Shown here one piece after another: positions 39,685 to 47,959 of a stretch of DNA of 64,000 nucleotides. This DNA comes from Methanobrevibacter sp. (GTDB lineage Archaea > Methanobacteriota > Methanobacteria > Methanobacteriales > Methanobacteriaceae). Both the position numbers and the translations under genes were made by a program. The first letter of the stretch is position 1. Every line of letters starts with the position of its first letter. The stretch spans positions 70,126-134,125 of the forward strand of contig JAGCBE010000103.1 in the NCBI GenBank assembly GCA_017652345.1. The letters run 5' to 3'. The notes below the pieces were generated by a model, which worked only from the letters and a program-made list of their open reading frames with translations, searched no databases and was not told the DNA's origin.

Positions 39685-39717
39685 ATTTTCTTTCCCTCTA
39701 TTAGAGTATGCTTGTCT

Positions 39718-39731
39718 AGGCGTTTTTACCT
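39718..39731. repeat. AGGCGTTTTTACCT element (copy 1)
   Basis: Exact 14-mer repeated at 39842-39855, with a variant AGGCGCTTTCACCT at 40092-40105. On the minus strand it reads AGGTAAAAACGCCT. It stands 30-45 bases upstream of the 39340 and 39857 gene starts or directly after them. Confidence 0.7.
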
Positions 39732-39732
39732 T

Positions 39733-39748
39733 GAGTAATTAAATACTC
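39733..39748. repeat. Palindrome variant GAGTAATTAAATACTC (copy 3)
   Basis: 16-nt variant of the palindrome seen at 37808 and 39029, again beside a hairpin (39753-39785). Confidence 0.55.
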
Positions 39749-39752
39749 AATT

Positions 39753-39785
39753 AGAGGCACGGACTTTTTTAGGGCCCATGCCTCT
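39753..39785 (-). terminator. Hairpin AGAGGCAUGG/CCGUGCCUCU
   Basis: Minus strand 10-bp stem including a U-G pair, large A-rich loop, between the 39857 and 39340 genes. No strong T-run, so it may be a processing or attenuator structure instead. Confidence 0.5.
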
Positions 39786-39841
39786 CGGTTGAATATTTAA
39801 TTGTCTTGTTTAATCTTTAGGACAGATTTATATCTGTAGTA

Positions 39842-39855
39842 AGGCGTTTTTACCT
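39842..39855. repeat. AGGCGTTTTTACCT element (copy 2)
   Basis: Identical to copy 1 at 39718-39731; lies directly after the stop of the 66-aa gene at 39857. Confidence 0.7.
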
Positions 39856-39856
39856 A

Positions 39857-40057
39857 TTATCTAAAAAATCCTTTAAACACTTCGTATGCATGAGAGTCTG
39901 TGTTTGTTTGGTCATAAAAACGATAATGATTATCGTTTACATAACACTTTATTCTTCTTCTGTCTTCTTCTGTGATTCTATAATTATCATCACAATAGAA
40001 AAACGCTACATCGTAGTGTATATGATCTTCTTTCATAGCAATACATATTCTTTTCAT
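39857..40057 (-). CDS. Hypothetical protein, 66 aa
   Basis: Small alpha/beta protein with many His/Tyr residues (MKEDHIHYDVAFFYCDDNYR at the start). Immediately downstream of the structured RNA region on the minus strand. Ribosome site AAAGTAAAT is weak. Function unknown. Confidence 0.55.
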   Translation of the reverse strand: MKRICIAMKEDHIHYDVAFFYCDDNYRITEEDRRRIKCYVNDNHYRFYDQTNTDSHAYEVFKGFFR

Positions 40058-40091
40058 ATTTACTTTTCCACTCTAAGAGTGTATACTTATA

Positions 40092-40105
40092 AGGCGCTTT
40101 CACCT
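40092..40105. repeat. AGGCGCTTTCACCT element (variant copy 3)
   Basis: Variant of the 14-mer at 39718 and 39842, between the structured RNA and the 39857 gene. Confidence 0.6.
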
Positions 40106-40121
40106 GAATTAATTTTTTCGT

Positions 40122-40196
40122 GCTGATATGCCACTTTTATCTTGGCAAGTGGCCAGCCTAACAAGGAGTATCATATCAGCTTAAATATCTCCTTGT
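40122..40196 (-). ncRNA. Pseudoknot module at the 3' side of the structured RNA
   Basis: GCTGATATG (40122-40130) pairs with CATATCAGC (40172-40180) and encloses GCCACTT/AAGTGGC (40130-40136 with 40147-40153). ACAAGGAG (40161-40168), within the outer loop, pairs with CTCCTTGT (40189-40196) outside it. The crossing order makes a pseudoknot; all helices are perfect. Confidence 0.65.
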
Positions 40197-41106
40197 AACA
40201 TCTTGATTTATAATCACAAGGAACGAATCTTTCGACTCATTCCCTGTCACGTTATATATCAAAATGATATAATAACATCGTGTTATTAAATAAGGGGTAT
40301 ATTTCAACCCCTTTGATTGTTTATATTAAATTGTAATGCAGGTTTTTGGATTGCCTGCGTCCATGCGTGCACCACTCACTGTGATTACTCACAGCTACAG
40401 AACCACGCAGCTTCTCCCTAGTCACCATTATACAGTAGAAGCTCTTTAGAGCTATATAATGATTGAGAACACCTCAAGGCTATGTGCTCTCTTTTTTATG
40501 CCTATCCCTCATGGTTTCTACATCCACGATGTACTCTGATCTGGGATCGGATTTCAAACGAGTTCTCTTCTCACTCATCTTGAGTAAGGCGTTCTTGCTT
40601 TTAGGCCGCCTTTAGCCCAATATATCCAGCTCTCTGTCTCCACTTTCATCTGTGCTATACTAGCCACAGAATCCCGCAAATTAAAGGAGATTCTTCCATC
40701 TATGTTCAATGTCACCATTTGCTAAACGCCATGATGGACCACGGTGATATATACCGTTGATCTAAGTATTCTCGAGTGTTATTCGACCACTCACTTGGCT
40801 CTTAAATATGCCAGAGGACACTTTTGCTTATTTTCTAAGCTCAGGTAGTGTCTACCCTTTATGTGTGTTACGTCCACTTGGAACGACTGGGTTTCTTTTC
40901 TTGGTCAACACGCCGTACGAGACAGTCTAATCATAGGTCGTTAGTCCTATTTTCGAGGCGATTTCTGCCTCTGGCTTCATCCAGTTACCATCACAATCCT
41001 TCTTGCTCTTTCGAGCCCTCATCTTTTCAATGAGTGGTTATAGCTATCATATAGATGCTACAACTCTACGCACTAGAGATATCCATCGCTGGAGGTTTTC
41101 CTTTAC

Positions 41107-41157
41107 ACACAGAAAACTTCTCTGTGTATAAATATATATAGAAAACTTCTCTATATA
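41107..41157 (-). ncRNA. Twin hairpins with identical loops and different stems
   Basis: On the minus strand ACACAGA-GAAGUUU-TCTGTGT (41127-41107) and TATATAGA-GAAGUUU-TCTATATA (41157-41135). The loop and the closing AGA/UCU are the same; the outer stems differ but remain fully paired, a covariation between duplicated modules. Confidence 0.7.
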
Positions 41158-41640
41158 TACTAGCACTTTAACGGTGGGTTGTCACCGACCAATTCATTAT
41201 CCTTACGGACACCTCTTACGAATGCCCCTATAATACATCCTTAAGAGTGAATTGATTGCATTGCAACCTTGCGAACAAGGTCTGGTAGATACCATCTACT
41301 AGCACGGGATTCACTGACTTACATTTTCTTAGCCCTTTGTAGTTTTTTGATCTTTCATAGGAAGACCTGGAGACCAACGCATATGTTACCATATACGCAC
41401 AACTCCCGATGAGATTTCATCCTACTAGTCAAAAATTTGCATCACAGATCCAAATTTTCAATTAGCATCTAGCTAGGTTTCTACTGGGTAGAACCTTATG
41501 CAGAATTTTCTCATTCGTTTTCTGATAACAGAAAAACCAGAGAAAATTGATGATTTCTCATCGCCATGAGCACCAACTTTCGTCATCGGGCTTGCACCGA
41601 TCTTACGATTATTCATCGTAAGGGCCTTGCGGCTTGCTCC

Positions 41641-41968
41641 GTATATACTCGTGTACTTACGCCCCCAGCGGGAAAACCCGTTAAAAACCGTAATATACAC
41701 TTTTAGATATAAATACCTATCTGTATATACTCTCCGTGGTCGTCGACACCACCGAACTTATTTCTGCCTCTATCTCTCTATACCCATATCTCTCTATCTC
41801 CCCCTCTATCTCTCTCCCTCTCCCTATCTCAAAATCCAAATATCTACTTTTCCAGGTAAAAAGGTATGGGGGTGTTTTATACGTCCCTATACATGTCGAT
41901 CAAGGTCTACAAATATATACAAATCTTGTCGACTATATATTAATATTATTACGCGTGCACGTATAAAG
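41641..41968. other. Non-coding region with polypyrimidine/polypurine tract
   Basis: At 41761-41830 the plus strand is almost wholly pyrimidine (CTCTATCTC-type repeats). CGGG/CCCG hairpin near 41667-41682. ACGCGTGCACGTATAAA occurs at 41951-41967 and again at 48825-48841. No convincing gene; possible location of promoter and 5' end of the structured RNA. Confidence 0.5.
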
Positions 41969-41998
41969 CAAAAAAGCCCTGTATCTTTCACCAGGGCT
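41969..41998 (-). terminator. Intrinsic terminator of the glycosyltransferase-like gene
   Basis: Minus strand GCCCTG/CAGGGC hairpin followed by TTTTTT, just after the gene at 42021. It isolates that operon from the structured RNA. Confidence 0.8.
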
Positions 41999-42020
41999 AT
42001 GTATTCTTATTTATATCCAC

Positions 42021-42803
42021 TTATTTAAATATATCTCTCACGTCATATATATCTTCGCCCGACGCCGCAACTGTATCTTCCAAGTTCACTTTCTCTTCTG
42101 TTATCGTTGGCTTTGTATATGGCTTTTTATTTATCGCTTCCTCTATCATATCGAAATGCTCTTTAAATTTCTTTTGAAGATTGTAAAGATGTAGTGTGGC
42201 ATTATCTATTGTGATATGAAGATCATCAAGGTAATCTTTGAAGTAGATTGTGCGTCGATTGTTTCGAGTCATTTTCTGGACGAGTGTGTCTATGTCAAGG
42301 TGTTGAACGAGACATGGACGGTACTTTACATATGGGATTGAAAGAGCCATGAGGGCATTTTTCTCAAGAGTATCATATGGAAAGCGGGGTGTGCGGGCGT
42401 GTATCTCTCTCATTTTCTTTGCAATCTTTGCCGCAAGGCCCGCTGGGTAATAGGTGCATTGATTGTAACAGAAATCTGTAAATGAAAGGTGTGTTGTGAA
42501 ATAAAGGGATGGGGAATTAAAGAAATTAATGAGATAAGATCCCCAACCGTTATTGGCACATGAGGTGATTGCTTGAGAGACCTCGTGGGCGAAATTGCGA
42601 CATAAAACGACGTCGTCCTCAAGCAAGATGGAATCGTGGGGCGATATGTATTCAAGTTGATCTAGGAAGCTCTCGACGGGTTTATGTTCGTGATCGACAA
42701 GAAGCTCAAAAGGAATACCTTTTTGTGTGAGCTCGCGGTCGATTGAAGGGTCGAGGGTTCTTTGTAATGTTGTTCATATGTAAATTTTAAAAGGAAGGGA
42801 CAT
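42021..42803 (-). pseudogene. Glycosyltransferase-like gene interrupted by an in-frame UGA
   Basis: The frame contains SILLEDDVVLCRNFAHEV, the LEDDV metal-binding motif of GT25-like/GT-A glycosyltransferases, plus a strand-rich N-terminal part TLQRTLDPSIDREL and a helical C-terminus. Reading back, the frame reaches ATG 42803 (MSLPFKIYI) behind AGAGGT, but a TGA at 42776-42774 stands at codon 10, before TTLQRTLDP. UGA stops other genes here, so this is a nonsense mutation, a sequencing error, or recoding. Initiation at an internal TTG (42626) would lose part of the fold. Terminator follows. Confidence 0.6.
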
Positions 42804-42925
42804 AGTTTGATACCTCTTTTTTTACTTAATTTTACTTAATGTGATAGGTTTTTTTGTCGGTTTGAAGCGACAAAAAATTTTTTTCGTTGCAACGTATCTG
42901 CAACGTATTTCTTTTCGTTGCATTT

Positions 42926-43597
42926 TCATCGGGTGTCTTTGAGGAAAGGAATCGCATCTGATTTCACTATCCAAGAGACTCCGAAGAAAAAGAGGGCGAT
43001 GGCCTCGACAATCCAAGTTAGATTATATGGTGCCCAGTCAAAGAAGTTTAAAAGCATTAGAAGGAACGAGGCAAGCATGCCTATTCCACAGACTCTATAG
43101 ATAATGTTTTTAATTTTCTTTTGCTTAGTCATTTCGCCAGATGTTTTTGTAAATAGGAAGAAGCTCATGAAAGCTAGGGTTCCAAAGAAACCTACGGCAC
43201 TGACGCAATGAAAGATGTTACTAATGTTAGAAGGTAGGTGTAAGACGCCTGTTTTTAACGATGGGTCATCTAGATAGGTCATGGGGAATAAACAAATTAA
43301 TATGGCAAACCCACCCGCTATTGTTGCTGTAATATCGTCAATTTTTTCATAACCTTTATAATTAATAAGTAGAATTCCTGCACTACCTAAAACTACCATA
43401 AATGTACCCACCGCAAATAATGAGTAATAAGTAATTGAAACAGACTGAGGCCAAGAAAGCGTAATAAGGGCAACGAGCCACGGAAGAAGCATTCCAAGTG
43501 CCCCTATCATAATACGCATGCGTTTGGTGTCAACTGTTACGGTATTTTTATTTTTTTGATTTTGTAGATTTTGCTGTTTTTGTTGGTTGTTTTGCAT
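42926..43597 (-). CDS. Multi-pass membrane protein, 223 aa
   Basis: Start at ATG 43597 (MQNNQQKQQ...), 18 bases after a GGAGG. A polar Gln/Asn-rich N-terminus precedes about six hydrophobic helices (roughly residues 26-45, 50-70, 80-100, 115-135, 150-170, 190-212), one with HCVSAVGFFGT. DUF998/Frag1-like membrane proteins are similar; assignment is weak. Overlaps the upstream gene by 50 bases. Probably a host-membrane protein, function unknown. Confidence 0.6.
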   Translation of the reverse strand: MQNNQQKQQNLQNQKNKNTVTVDTKRMRIMIGALGMLLPWLVALITLSWPQSVSITYYSLFAVGTFMVVLGSAGILLINYKGYEKIDDITATIAGGFAILICLFPMTYLDDPSLKTGVLHLPSNISNIFHCVSAVGFFGTLAFMSFFLFTKTSGEMTKQKKIKNIIYRVCGIGMLASFLLMLLNFFDWAPYNLTWIVEAIALFFFGVSWIVKSDAIPFLKDTR

Positions 43598-43889
43598 TGT
43601 TAGTCTTTTTTGTTTCCTCCTTTTTTGATGATGATGGTGACGAAGATGTGTTTGTTGCAAAAGGTCCTGTAGGACGACCGTGGTTATTGACGTATGTAAC
43701 ATAGCGACTATCTTCGAGAGCTTTAGTAAATAGCTCTATATTTTGAGAGAGAGTCCCCACCAAATAATGATGAGGATTCTTTCCGTCTGTTGTGTCATAA
43801 ACATAAACATCATAGTTTTGTAGCTCTGATGATTTTGATGAGGAAGCTTTCTTTTTAGTTTTAGAAGCAACGAGTTCAATTATCTTCAT
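43548..43889 (-). CDS. Hypothetical basic protein, 113 aa
   Basis: N-terminal half alpha/beta with YDVYVYDTTDGKNPHHYLVGTLSQN; the C-terminal 45 residues are a Ser/Lys/Thr low-complexity basic tail (SSSPSSSKKEETKK). Might bind nucleic acid. Overlaps the membrane-protein gene and the next gene. Confidence 0.65.
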   Translation of the reverse strand: MKIIELVASKTKKKASSSKSSELQNYDVYVYDTTDGKNPHHYLVGTLSQNIELFTKALEDSRYVTYVNNHGRPTGPFATNTSSSPSSSKKEETKKTNNAKQPTKTAKSTKSKK

Positions 43890-44136
43890 TCTCTGAAAGC
43901 ACCTCCTCTTCCTCTTCGCTTTGTTTTGCTCGAATCAATGTTTTACCATAATTTTTTAAATGAATAAACATTTTAGTGAAAGTATGGTCTACTTTTAAAA
44001 TTACCCAGCCGTTTTTAATAAAGCGTTCTTCTATCTGAGGAAGTGCTTTAGGAGAAAACACTTCGATTAACATATCATCTTGCATGGGATTATTTTGGTT
44101 TTGAGACCAAATTCTATACGCATGTCTTTTTTTCAT
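43876..44136 (-). CDS. Hypothetical protein, 86 aa
   Basis: Alpha/beta with basic start KKRHAYRIWSQNQNNPMQ, then a helical/strand part FIKNGWVILKVDHTFTKMF and acidic end. Overlaps its neighbour by 14 bases. Function unknown. Confidence 0.6.
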   Translation of the reverse strand: MKKRHAYRIWSQNQNNPMQDDMLIEVFSPKALPQIEERFIKNGWVILKVDHTFTKMFIHLKNYGKTLIRAKQSEEEEEVLSENEDN

Positions 44137-44163
44137 ATATAAACACCATTCTTTCTTTGTTTG

Positions 44164-44922
44164 CTAGGAAATTTTTTGAGGTGAAATGGCGCCTGTGATA
44201 ATATTTGTAATTGTTGATGGCGCGAAATCACCGTAGTTTAAGAAAGGATTGATATGTGATCCAGGTTGTGGTTGTCCAAAGAGCCAATCTATTTTAAAAC
44301 ATGGAATTGGGGAATTTGAACCAACAACCTGCATGTCAAACCCGTATTCTTGGTGAAGATATTGCGTAAGTTGTTCTAAATCTTTTGGAGCCATGTTTTG
44401 GAGACCTGCAAGATAGAGAATAACTTTTTTATCATATCGAATCCAACCAGAGTGATGAAAATTACGACGATACACAGCCATAAGAGCCAAGAGAAATCTT
44501 TTTAGCTCTACGGATGCGTGAGGGTCGTTAGAGGTTAGGGTTTCAAAGCGTTGAACATCTAATGTTGATAAGTAAAGTTGTTGAGAAGCAGGAGAATCTT
44601 GCCCTTGTTGAAGTATGCGTGGTTTTCGTGGAGAATTAAAATTATCAATAAACTTTGACGAAAAAGAGGGTGAAGAAAATTGCGTATGAATTATTTTTGC
44701 AATACGCATTGAAATTTCTTCGGGAAACCCGTAAGCCACAGACATCTTTTGAGATAGGGCGGCTATAATAGAAGCTGTGGGTTGTTCAGCTGCTAAAAGA
44801 TCTAAATATAAATAATATAGGTCTTTGAATTCTTTTGATTTTAAATCAATGAACTCAGAAGGAAGAGAGGAAGCGAGTGTTGTAATGGTCACCTTTTCCT
44901 CTGTGTTAATATTATTAGGCAT
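44164..44922 (-). CDS. Hypothetical protein, 252 aa, overlapping the RNA polymerase gene
   Basis: Mostly helical with a central segment LQQGQDSPASQQLYLSTLDVQRFE and a C-terminal polar part. Its start lies 8 bases inside the end of the polymerase gene, so expression is coupled. A polymerase-associated factor is a reasonable hypothesis only from position. No domain recognised. Confidence 0.65.
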   Translation of the reverse strand: MPNNINTEEKVTITTLASSLPSEFIDLKSKEFKDLYYLYLDLLAAEQPTASIIAALSQKMSVAYGFPEEISMRIAKIIHTQFSSPSFSSKFIDNFNSPRKPRILQQGQDSPASQQLYLSTLDVQRFETLTSNDPHASVELKRFLLALMAVYRRNFHHSGWIRYDKKVILYLAGLQNMAPKDLEQLTQYLHQEYGFDMQVVGSNSPIPCFKIDWLFGQPQPGSHINPFLNYGDFAPSTITNIITGAISPQKIS

Positions 44923-47914
44923 TTTCCGTTTCCTCCTTTTCTGGGTCTTGATTTAATTGCTTATCAACTTCTGCTATAATAGATTGTTCAACTATTTGAG
45001 AATCTTTAACCTTATTTAAAATTTTAGTAAACAACTGGGAATCTGGTTCCATGTGGAATGGGTCAGTGTCTACAGATAGGTCTTCGATATCATCTATTCC
45101 TGTTTCTGTTATTTGTTTTGTAATATCCTTTAATGAATAAGTGCGACCTAAATATTCATAAGGTCCATGAGGATCAAGAACAGGATAAAAACATTTTTCT
45201 GACTGAGGAATGTACTGGATAATTTGGTCGCCCAATACTTCCCAAACAAAACCCCAATTAAAAGAAGAATAAAGCTTCGATAATTTATATGAATAATATA
45301 AAAACTCTTCTCCTGAAATTGAGGATTCAATAAGAGTGGTTTGAAGTGAGTTGATTAGGATATCATATAAAGAAGAACGAAGTTCTTTATAGTCGTCGGT
45401 CATCTCGTCAACTTCAGAAGAATCCACTAGAATTGAAGTCAAGTGTTTAATTTGTTTTTTGGTATTATAATCTTGATACATTTTTCGCACCGTAATGAAT
45501 TTTTCTTGCGATTCCGCGTTTTTAAAGATATCCTCGTAAGTTGGAAGCATTGAAACTTTTGGAATTTTTTGGTCATTTACATCTTTAGCGAATTTTATAT
45601 CGAAATCAATAGATTCAAATTCACGACATAAATTATTCATGGTACAAGCTGAAGTAATTAAAGGACAATACTTCTGATACTTGCGGACAAGATTTTTTTC
45701 TTCTTCTGTTTTGTTTTCTTTTTTAAGAAGCTTCTTTAATTTAATACCAAACATATCTTTCGATATTTGATTGTATGAGTTTTCAAATTGTTTGAATTTT
45801 TGATTTAACTCGGGATACAAATAACGGAAGAAATAAGGTTTCTTAGATACAACGAGAGCGTTTGCTTTAATTTTTCGCGTGCGTTCTTCTGGTGTATCAT
45901 CTTCGGCGAATTTTTCAAACTTTTTCCACTCGCTTGGAAGGGAAGGTTTGTCTGCTCCTTTAATACGGTCTATTTCCTGACCAACAATTTCACGAAGAAG
46001 CTTAATACGTGTCATTATTTCTTGATACTGATCTTGCATCTCTGGTTTGTTGAATATTGCAGACATAGCATACATTATGGTTGCTGTGTTTGAGAAACCA
46101 CCAACCCCTGTACCAAATCCTTTCATAACAGTTGCAGTTATGTTTGGAACCGTCATCTTCGCAGGACTTGCTAAACCTTTTTCATACGTAATTATATTAT
46201 GGTCCTTATGAGAACCTTTGATGAAATATTCATTATCTGTTGTAAGTACAATATCACCGTCATAATCAGAATCTTCCGCTCTGAAGCATGAAGTATCATA
46301 GGTATTATAAATAATACCAGATTTTATATATTGATACCAATAATTTGCATCTTTATTATCAACTATAACAGTCATTGGATTGTGTTCATGCTGATCAATC
46401 ATCGGACTTCTACAACAATCTACAGTACAATTGTGAGATTTTCTGTTTTTCCAAAAATCTGAATATATTTCATCTCGTTTTAATACGCCAACAGGTTCAA
46501 GTCCTAATGCTGACTGGCATTGTGCAACAGGGTCTGCTATCATAAATTGATAGTTACCTCGTATCCAAATTTTACCGATTTTTGCATGATTAATAGATTC
46601 GGCTATGTTTTTATATACCTTATATTGAACATAAGAATCTTTTAAAAAATCAGGGTTTTTAATAAGAGCTTTCATAGCAGAAGTTTGAGCTGTACCAAAA
46701 ACATTGTTATACTCGATATCATCTCTTTTTGTTCCAAAAGAATATAAAAGAGTATGTAATAAATCACCTTTACAAATCTGATTAATCCAATTAACCGTAG
46801 GGTTGATTAAATTTCTTATGTCGTCTTGGGAAAGAGTTAATGCTTGAATATATTGATAGTTAGCTAAGACGCATTCGTCATCTTCTCGTTTATTGTATCT
46901 TGCTACTCCCCAATGTATTTTACCTCTTTCAACATAAGAAAGATAGTCATTCCAACTACTGTAATATTTGTGGGTCTTAAATTGTGATTCAGAAAGTAAA
47001 ACATCTATTTCATCTATATTATACTCTTTTCCCCACTTATCTTTAATTGTACTAATACCATGAACTTTTGCATATTCTTTAAAATCAAAAGTAACAAGGT
47101 TGCCTTTAATAAAGCAAGAACGAGCAACAAAAGAACTTGGAACATAAGATAAACTCATGTCTTGAGCCCATAGCTCTGCGAATTTAGGGTCAATTAATCC
47201 TTGTCCATCTGCGCAATTAAGCTCTAAGTCCATAGTTCTTTTTTCTATATGAGATTTACCTTCTGCGTTAGGGCAGATAAAATCTACTGGTTCTTGTTCG
47301 AGCGTGTGAAAGAAATCTTTGATTACACAAACTCGCGGTGTTCTAACCCATAAAATTGAAGAAAAAGCAAGAGCGAAGTAAGCACTATACTTAGCTAAAA
47401 CAAATTGATTCGTTTTTTCATCTAGACCACAGTTAACTGTTTTGACGATTTGTTGTTGATATTTTTCGTTTATAAAGGTGGCAGTGTTTCTTCTTATTTG
47501 TCCGCTTCCACTACATAAGTACACATAGTGAACTCCGTTCAAATAGAAGCCTTTGGTACGAAATTTATTAAAATCTGTCTTCTTTTGGTCTAATATAATG
47601 TTTACTATGTCTTTAACAAATAAAATATTGGTAATATACCTGTTTAAGATGTGAGCTTCCTTATATTTTCCTTGTTTTTTATAAGCGCGTTCATTAGAAC
47701 GTAATTTTTGCACATAATTAAATAATGTTGTGTGCTGTCTAAAATCATTATGAATGTATCTAAGTTGTTGAAAAATTATATTATCTCCTATTGAAACCAC
47801 GTTTCCATCTTTTAATCCTTGTTGAATTGTGTAGTTTTCAATTTTGCAATCATTTTTTACTAAAAATGAAGCGGGAATTTTAAACACTTGATACAAATTT
47901 TGTACTACTGGCAT
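44915..47914 (-). CDS. Two-barrel RNA polymerase with DxDGD motif, 999 aa
   Basis: Single-chain polymerase of the YonO/QDE-1-like class. The signature DSDYDGD (548-554) matches the DxDGD metal-binding loop of the second double-psi barrel. CADGQGLI (234-241) with VPSSFVARSCFIKGN (258-272) resembles the conserved block of eukaryotic-type RdRP-like enzymes, and CRSPMID (501-507) corresponds to the RxP segment before the active site. KIGKIWIRGNYQFMIADP is also consistent. Such phage enzymes are DNA-dependent in SPbeta (YonO) and crAss-like phages. No separate sigma domain visible. It probably transcribes phage genes. A promoter with a palindromic operator lies upstream, and the next gene is coupled by an 8-base overlap. 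Confidence 0.85.
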   Translation of the reverse strand: MPVVQNLYQVFKIPASFLVKNDCKIENYTIQQGLKDGNVVSIGDNIIFQQLRYIHNDFRQHTTLFNYVQKLRSNERAYKKQGKYKEAHILNRYITNILFVKDIVNIILDQKKTDFNKFRTKGFYLNGVHYVYLCSGSGQIRRNTATFINEKYQQQIVKTVNCGLDEKTNQFVLAKYSAYFALAFSSILWVRTPRVCVIKDFFHTLEQEPVDFICPNAEGKSHIEKRTMDLELNCADGQGLIDPKFAELWAQDMSLSYVPSSFVARSCFIKGNLVTFDFKEYAKVHGISTIKDKWGKEYNIDEIDVLLSESQFKTHKYYSSWNDYLSYVERGKIHWGVARYNKREDDECVLANYQYIQALTLSQDDIRNLINPTVNWINQICKGDLLHTLLYSFGTKRDDIEYNNVFGTAQTSAMKALIKNPDFLKDSYVQYKVYKNIAESINHAKIGKIWIRGNYQFMIADPVAQCQSALGLEPVGVLKRDEIYSDFWKNRKSHNCTVDCCRSPMIDQHEHNPMTVIVDNKDANYWYQYIKSGIIYNTYDTSCFRAEDSDYDGDIVLTTDNEYFIKGSHKDHNIITYEKGLASPAKMTVPNITATVMKGFGTGVGGFSNTATIMYAMSAIFNKPEMQDQYQEIMTRIKLLREIVGQEIDRIKGADKPSLPSEWKKFEKFAEDDTPEERTRKIKANALVVSKKPYFFRYLYPELNQKFKQFENSYNQISKDMFGIKLKKLLKKENKTEEEKNLVRKYQKYCPLITSACTMNNLCREFESIDFDIKFAKDVNDQKIPKVSMLPTYEDIFKNAESQEKFITVRKMYQDYNTKKQIKHLTSILVDSSEVDEMTDDYKELRSSLYDILINSLQTTLIESSISGEEFLYYSYKLSKLYSSFNWGFVWEVLGDQIIQYIPQSEKCFYPVLDPHGPYEYLGRTYSLKDITKQITETGIDDIEDLSVDTDPFHMEPDSQLFTKILNKVKDSQIVEQSIIAEVDKQLNQDPEKEETENA

Positions 47915-47959
47915 TTATAATACCTCTTCTGTTCGTTAACATTTTTGCTTTGTCATACT

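Larger units (their letters stand above)
40110..41640 (-). ncRNA. Candidate giant structured non-coding RNA (~1.5 kb)
   Basis: No gene fits the stretch, yet it is rich in stem-loops that read best on the minus strand. Examples: CTGTGA-GUAA-TCACAG (40379-40394); GAATGAGTC-GAAA-GATTCGTTC (40242-40221), where two pairs are G-U only in the minus RNA; ACUCA-AGA-UGAGU (40585-40573); GGGCTC-GAAA-GAGC (41016-41005); a 9-bp stem with a GUAA loop (41398-41378); twin hairpins at 41107-41127 and 41135-41157; and ATCGTAAG/CTTACGAT at 41615-41602. A pseudoknot closes the lower end (40122-40196). GNRA loops and GU pairs argue for selection on RNA. Compare GOLLD and ROOL, giant phage RNAs. Ends are approximate; more than one RNA is possible. 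Confidence 0.65.

Noticed and set aside
40848..41700. Open frames inside the structured RNA region
   Set aside because: Short, odd composition, no ribosome site, and overlapping conserved-looking hairpins.
41627..42028. 133-aa plus-strand frame and 76-aa overlapping frame
   Set aside because: Dominated by pyrimidine repeats (Leu/Ser/Tyr/Pro runs) in a non-coding region and crossing a terminator.
42410..42655. 81-aa frame over the glycosyltransferase-like gene
   Set aside because: Alternate frame without a ribosome site; the frame with LEDDV is the real one.
42774..42777. Frameshift as the explanation for the broken glycosyltransferase-like gene
   Set aside because: An ATG at 42777 in another frame suggested this at first, but the frame with the motif is continuous to ATG 42803, with only a UGA in between.
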